From Baffinella frigidus (taxonomy: Eukaryota > Cryptophyceae > Cryptomonadales > Baffinellaceae), in the NCBI GenBank assembly GCA_026770585.1, contig MU646846.1, positions 228,011-239,333 of the forward strand: DNA of 11,323 nucleotides, given 5' to 3'. The number at the start of each line of letters is the position of its first letter. Within the stretch, counting starts at the first letter, position 1. The translations under genes and the position numbers were made by a program. The notes below the pieces were generated by a model that saw only the letters and a program-made list of their open reading frames with translations, had not been told where the DNA came from and ran no database searches. Positions 11,301-11,323 of this stretch are shown piece by piece.

Positions 11301-11323
11301 GAGAGCCCCCCCCCCCCCCCCCC
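5228..11323 (-). CDS. INPP5A: INPP5A-like type I inositol polyphosphate 5-phosphatase, 3' part of a split gene; 5' end outside window
   Basis: Six exons, in transcript order: 10893-10735, 9877-9763, 8927-8830, 6612-6553, 5675-5553 and 5303-5228 (631 nt). Junction phases are 2, 0, 2, 2, 2 and match at every step. The joined protein carries the four catalytic blocks of the Mg-dependent 5-phosphatase / EEP fold in order: FSIINMHLIHDADN, AIFAGDFNMRGD, FPSWCDRVL and HSDHAMVFF. The H-x-x-H-D-A-x-N spacing to YSLRRQAML equals that of vertebrate INPP5A, which points to type I rather than type II enzymes. Expected reaction: removal of the 5-phosphate from Ins(1,4,5)P3 and Ins(1,3,4,5)P4, ending calcium signals. 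The protein ends HLQR and lacks the C-terminal CaaX box of the vertebrate enzyme. The segment between GDFN and EVFCD is shorter than in vertebrates, so one phase 0-0 exon may have been missed in 8928-9762. Confidence 0.83.
5304..5470 (-). repeat. Heptamer arrays: TTTAGGG/TTCAGGG (5314-5383) and GGGTGAT (about 5410-5460)
   Basis: Two period-7 arrays in the last intron, given here as plus-strand units. On the sense (minus) strand they are C-rich (CCCTAAA, ATCACCC). The first array lies directly before the terminal exon's acceptor. Confidence 0.85.
5484..5516 (-). pseudogene. 5' shard of the SDH exon
   Basis: On the minus strand it reads SGKFGKRLPPH and then runs into repeat, against RFRYGKKLPPHSDH in the intact exon. 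It keeps the 5' half only and lies upstream of the intact exon. The changes are conservative (Y/F, K/R) plus a synonymous one at Pro. Confidence 0.65.
5553..5675 (-). CDS. 5-phosphatase exon with FPSWCDRVL
   Basis: CAACCAG|GGGACGA, one base, then GRYNAKRFPSWCDRVLG followed by an alanine-rich stretch ending AAIAAG, to GGCAG|GTCACC. 123 nt, 40 codons plus two bases. N-x-x-R-x-P-(A/S)-W-C-D-R-(I/V)-L is the diagnostic 5-phosphatase motif. An earlier GT (after 5626) would break the phase with the last exon, so the long form is preferred. Confidence 0.82.
5694..5740 (+). repeat. (TGTTTGG)n heptamers, about 6 copies
   Basis: Clean period-7 array beginning about 20 bp upstream (in transcript sense) of the acceptor at 5676. 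The sense strand reads CCAAACA. Confidence 0.9.
5964..6010 (-). pseudogene. Decayed upstream copy of the WCDR exon
   Basis: Minus strand reads GRYNARQSS, stop (TGA), WCERVR, against GRYNAKRFPSWCDRVL. The flanking intron (GCGTCAGGGRTTAGCAAGCCGCG) is duplicated as well: 5754-5779 versus 6030-6052. The stop codon and the loss of the Asp make it a pseudo-exon. Confidence 0.75.
6057..6140 (+). repeat. Three successive heptamer arrays: GCTCTTT, GGTGTGG, GGATTAT
   Basis: Within 85 bp there are about 4 copies of TGCTCTT, 3 of GGTGTGG and 3 of GGATTAT, each with a 7-bp period but unrelated composition. From 6141 to 6288 the sequence remains loosely repetitive (GGGTTGAGGGTATTA, GGGTTGCGGGCTTA). Confidence 0.8.
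6305..6352 (-). pseudogene. 3' shard of the PTYLY exon (open, donor kept)
   Basis: Reads PTYLYLEGASTEPG then AA|GTCTGC, one residue different from the intact exon (V to A). No AG acceptor is evident just upstream (CCCCGAAACTGGTGGTGCCC). Confidence 0.65.
6429..6474 (-). pseudogene. 3' shard of the PTYLY exon (broken)
   Basis: In the exon frame it reads SPTYL and then TAG. The donor GT has become GG (GGAAGGCTGC). Clearly decayed. Confidence 0.7.
6553..6612 (-). CDS. 5-phosphatase exon with PTYLYLEG
   Basis: ACGCAAG|CGCGTG to GGGAA|GTCTGC, 60 nt: one base, ACRWSPTYLYLEGVSTEPG, two bases. It matches the family F-P-P-(S/T)-Y-x-Y segment that precedes the WCDR block, and the join gives STEPG-K-GRYNAKRFPSWCDR. 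The left boundary is uncertain: CTGGAG|CCCGAC would also keep phase. Confidence rests on phase agreement with both neighbours. Confidence 0.65.
6640..7056 (+). repeat. Large TTTAGGG array with TTTGGGG variants, split by unique sequence (6832-6895)
   Basis: Two blocks, 6640-6831 (mixed TTTAGGG, GTTTGGG) and 6900-7056, the latter with 8-9 perfect consecutive TTTAGGG units at about 6961-7021. It is interstitial, not a chromosome end: the gene continues on both sides. The sense strand is CCCTAAA. Confidence 0.92.
7088..7290 (+). repeat. GGAGGGCAA purine minisatellite, 9-bp period
   Basis: About 12 units of AAGGAGGGC/AAGGAGGGA type (7088-7200), a 35-bp break, then degenerate GGCGGGCAAGG units to about 7290. 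All purine on the plus strand. Lysine/glutamate/glycine frames here are repeat artefacts. Confidence 0.85.
7361..8200. repeat. Composite diverged repeat, no gene recognised
   Basis: TCATCCCACCCTTCCCCAT...CGCTCTCCCACCTG occurs at about 7361 and 7655. CACACCCCTTGTTACTACTCG occurs at 7410 and 7500. A longer block (AAGAGTYGTACCCACARTG, CGGAGTTCCCCTGCTCTC, then TTTTTCAGGGAATTTC) occurs at about 7520-7650 and again at about 8010-8190. Between them, 7700-7990 is relatively AT-rich unique sequence. It may be the remains of a transposon, but I see no transposase motifs. Confidence 0.7.
8283..8356 (+). repeat. Third copy of the dispersed repeat found at 824-967
   Basis: GAGTTCCCCGT...GTTGACTGAACCG...GACGATGACTAATCCGGGCAGGCTT aligns with 809-880. 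It is followed by a self-complementary stretch, GATTAGTCAACGG...GAGTCAACCGTTGACTAG (8376-8414). 8415-8565 shows nothing further. Confidence 0.7.
8569..8583 (-). pseudogene. 3' mini-shard of the EVFCD exon
   Basis: Minus strand GGCGCTAACGCCCG|GTCCCC parallels GCGCCAACGCTCG|GTGCAG at the end of the intact exon (residues ANA+CG). It is only about 15 bp and is separated from the intact exon by the 8584-8829 array. Confidence 0.5.
8584..8829 (+). repeat. (CACCCTG)n / (CACGCTA)n heptamer array starting at the splice donor
   Basis: About 35 period-7 units that switch between CACCCTG/CACCCTA and ACGCTAC blocks. On the sense strand it is G-rich (GTGCAGG), and the first unit supplies the donor GT of the preceding exon. 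Confidence 0.92.
8830..8927 (-). CDS. 5-phosphatase exon VRSSKEVFCD...
   Basis: TACCCCAG|GTGCGA to ACGCTCG|GTGCAG, 32 codons plus two bases: VRSSKEVFCDLSEEEFWPLT then RRFDCELGRANA. The EVF-x-D...F-x-x-EL pattern parallels the vertebrate INPP5A segment between the GDFN and PPSY blocks. Phases match both neighbours. Family conservation is weaker here than in the other exons. Confidence 0.7.
8936..9020 (+). repeat. (GGGTTTG)n heptamers, about 12 copies
   Basis: Period-7 array next to the acceptor CCCCAG at 8928-8930. The sense strand is CAAACCC. Confidence 0.92.
9132..9210 (+). repeat. Tandem pair, about 38-bp period
   Basis: GGTTCGTACTAGCACC...CACCGATCT and GGTTTCGTACTAGCACC...CAGCGATCT at about 9139 and 9179. 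It directly abuts, and shares its CGATCT end with, the foldback structure that begins at 9201. Confidence 0.75.
9201..9388. mobile_element. AT-rich foldback element with nested stems
   Basis: A roughly 57-bp arm (9204-9262, CGATCTCATATGGAAACTCT...TTACTACAC) is inverted at 9296-9352 (GTGTAGTAAATTTCATTGAA...TCCATGAGATCG) with few mismatches. A second perfect 10-bp stem, GATCGGAGCG / CGCTCCGATC, lies at 9349-9358 and 9374-9383. An outer stem, GCAGCGATC (9201-9209) / GATCGCTGC (9380-9388), closes both. Composition contrasts with the GC-rich flanks, suggesting an insertion. Confidence 0.75.
9547..9608 (-). pseudogene. 3' shard of the GDFN exon
   Basis: Reads GDFNMRGDLRSACEALAPRI with the same GAG|GTACCT donor as the intact exon, offset 216 bp. 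The only coding difference noted is CGA to AGA (synonymous). It lacks EVVRLSGAKSSEGAIFA. In-frame TGA stands immediately before GDFN, although TGAG|GG could mimic an acceptor. Flanking intron (GTTGCCAGAAACTGA, GTTTCCGGAGG) is duplicated with it. Confidence 0.8.
9763..9877 (-). CDS. 5-phosphatase exon with GDFN motif
   Basis: AAACCCAG|GGAGGTG to ATTGAG|GTACCT, one base plus 38 codons: EVVRLSGAKSSEGAIFAGDF, NMRGDLRSACEALAPRIE. GDFN (codons 9825-9814) is the catalytic block of the EEP fold. The first base completes CG+G from the previous exon, giving AMLR-EVVRL. Confidence 0.88.
9881..10007 (+). repeat. TTTAGGG / GGGTTTTG / GGGTTTG mixed heptamer array
   Basis: Degenerate period-7/8 array beginning right at the acceptor of the GDFN exon. 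The sense strand is C-rich. Confidence 0.9.
10105..10335 (+). repeat. GGGTTTC, GGGTTTG and GGGTCAA heptamer arrays
   Basis: 10105-10190 and 10213-10262 are GGGTTTC/GGGTTTG; 10270-10330 is GGGTCAA, about 6 near-perfect copies. Short exon shards (10200-10214 and 10341-10386) border them. Confidence 0.88.
10200..10214 (-). pseudogene. 3' mini-shard of the NMHLIHD exon (QAMLR end)
   Basis: CAAGCGATGCTCCG|GTCCGTCC, coding for the last few residues (QAML+CG) and donor of exon 10735-10893. Immediately upstream in sense is CCCGAAAC repeat. Confidence 0.6.
10341..10386 (-). pseudogene. 3' shard of the NMHLIHD exon
   Basis: Encodes PPPTQYSLRRHAMLR with the donor CG|GTTTGC. One amino-acid change (Q to H) relative to the intact exon. 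The DNA is otherwise nearly identical, indicating a recent duplication. Confidence 0.78.
10474..10518 (-). pseudogene. 3' shard of the NMHLIHD exon with only synonymous differences
   Basis: Encodes PPTQYSLRRQAMLR, the same protein as the intact exon, yet differs at six bases: Ser AGT/TCC, Leu CTC/CTG, Arg CGC/CGT, Ala GCC/GCG. ACGCAG|TAC could act as an acceptor and CG|GTCCTT as a donor. Typed as pseudogene because the 5' part is missing, but an alternative exon is possible. Confidence 0.6.
10519..10625. repeat. AT-rich TGTATATGTA...TATACACCGTACA direct and inverted repeats
   Basis: CCCTGTATATGTAGTATATACACCGTAC at 10521-10551 recurs as CCCTGTATATGTAACATATACACCGTACA at 10598-10625. Each unit is itself nearly palindromic. 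The intervening stretch also has GTAGTATATACACC and CTGTATGTACACTG. Confidence 0.75.
10664..10678 (-). pseudogene. 3' mini-shard of the NMHLIHD exon
   Basis: CCAAGCCATGCTCCG|GTCCGC, identical to the last 15 bases and donor of the intact exon, preceded in sense by CCCGAAA heptamers (10679-10712). Confidence 0.65.
10735..10893 (-). CDS. 5-phosphatase exon with NMHLIHDADN
   Basis: CAACGCAG|GTTCACG to CTCCG|GTCCGC, one base, 52 codons, two bases. It reads FTMKVGGEANGGDALGSEEF, then SIINMHLIHDADN, then VHAYTPPPTQYSLRRQAML. N-x-H-L is the metal/substrate block of 5-phosphatases. The spacing from HDADN to RRQAML equals that in vertebrate INPP5A, so the ACGCAG inside PPTQ is not treated as an acceptor. 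The preceding exon is not in the window, or lies beyond the shards at 10998-11304. Confidence 0.87.
10998..11083 (-). pseudogene. 5' shard of the NMHLIHD exon (copy B)
   Basis: ATCCAG|GTTCACC then FTMRCSTGGSKEGGDGEEHF, SIVNTHLIH, and then a break into TRPIIPP repeat. It has the acceptor and 5' half only. It replaces M by T in NMHL and is diverged in the linker. Confidence 0.75.
11130..11226 (-). pseudogene. 5' shard of the NMHLIHD exon (copy C)
   Basis: AACGCAG|GTTCACG then FTMKVSGEANGGDPLATDQQ, QFSIINIHLIHD, S, stop. It is close to the intact exon in the first half and ends at the HD residues. Confidence 0.78.
11273..11304 (-). pseudogene. 5' shard of the NMHLIHD exon (copy D), cut by the poly-C end
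   Basis: Reads LSIINMHLIHD then PSSLPP. It shares with copy B the novel junction ATACACGACCCATCATCCC, so B and D descend from one rearranged unit (offset about 284 bp). Confidence 0.7.
11306..11323. repeat. Homopolymer run of 18 C at the window end
   Basis: The sequence ends in uninterrupted C. It may be genuine, since C/G runs of 7-10 are common here, or it may mark an assembly edge. Confidence 0.9.

Noticed and set aside
1-11323. tRNA, rRNA or snRNA genes
   Set aside because: No cloverleaf, rRNA core or snRNA boxes were seen by eye on either strand. A tRNAscan or Rfam search would be decisive.

Overview
Eukaryotic nuclear DNA, GC-rich, from an organism whose telomere-type heptamer is probably TTTAGGG. 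That lineage set includes green algae, alveolates (chromerids, coccidia, dinoflagellates) and some other algae; the sequence does not decide between them. Every splice site I infer is GT-AG, and most acceptors read AG|G. There are no bacterial features. Long open frames are nearly all artefacts of 7-bp repeats. The real coding signal lies in short exons, most of them 24-190 nt.

I reconstruct two convergent genes, each cut off at its 5' end by a window edge. (1) Plus strand, 1-3728: the 3' part of an alpha/beta-hydrolase of the ABHD18 (DUF2048) type. Exons lie at 1-141, 552-604 (or 607), possibly 970/976-1039, 1255-1278, 1809-1877, 2700-2780, 2969-3016 and 3540-3728. The nucleophile elbow GFSMGG, the SEDAYV acid segment and the GGHV histidine segment are all present and join in phase. 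(2) Minus strand, 11323-5228: the 3' part of a type I (INPP5A-like) inositol polyphosphate 5-phosphatase. Exons lie at 10735-10893, 9763-9877, 8830-8927, 6553-6612, 5553-5675 and 5228-5303. The family signatures NMHLIHD, GDFN, PTYLY, FPSWCDRVL and SDH appear in the correct order, and every junction phase matches.

The roughly 1.5 kb between the two stop codons (3729-5227) holds at least six foldback (MITE-like) elements with CTAG-rich interiors. One family has TACAGGGGTACCTCGCTC-type ends. A long CT/GA microsatellite follows, next to the stop of the 5-phosphatase.

The introns hold three kinds of material. First, 7-bp arrays, either TTTAGGG or point variants of it, with the C-rich strand usually on the sense strand of each gene. 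Second, partial copies of neighbouring exons ('exon shards'). Third, a few dispersed or foldback repeats.

The most unusual pattern is the polarity of the shards. Copies that keep an exon's 3' end and donor lie downstream of the intact exon, and copies that keep the 5' end and acceptor lie upstream of it. This holds in both genes and on both strands. It is what tandem duplications with one breakpoint inside an exon would leave if one intact exon had to survive.

All exon models come from motif recognition and splice-phase matching by eye. There is no transcript evidence.
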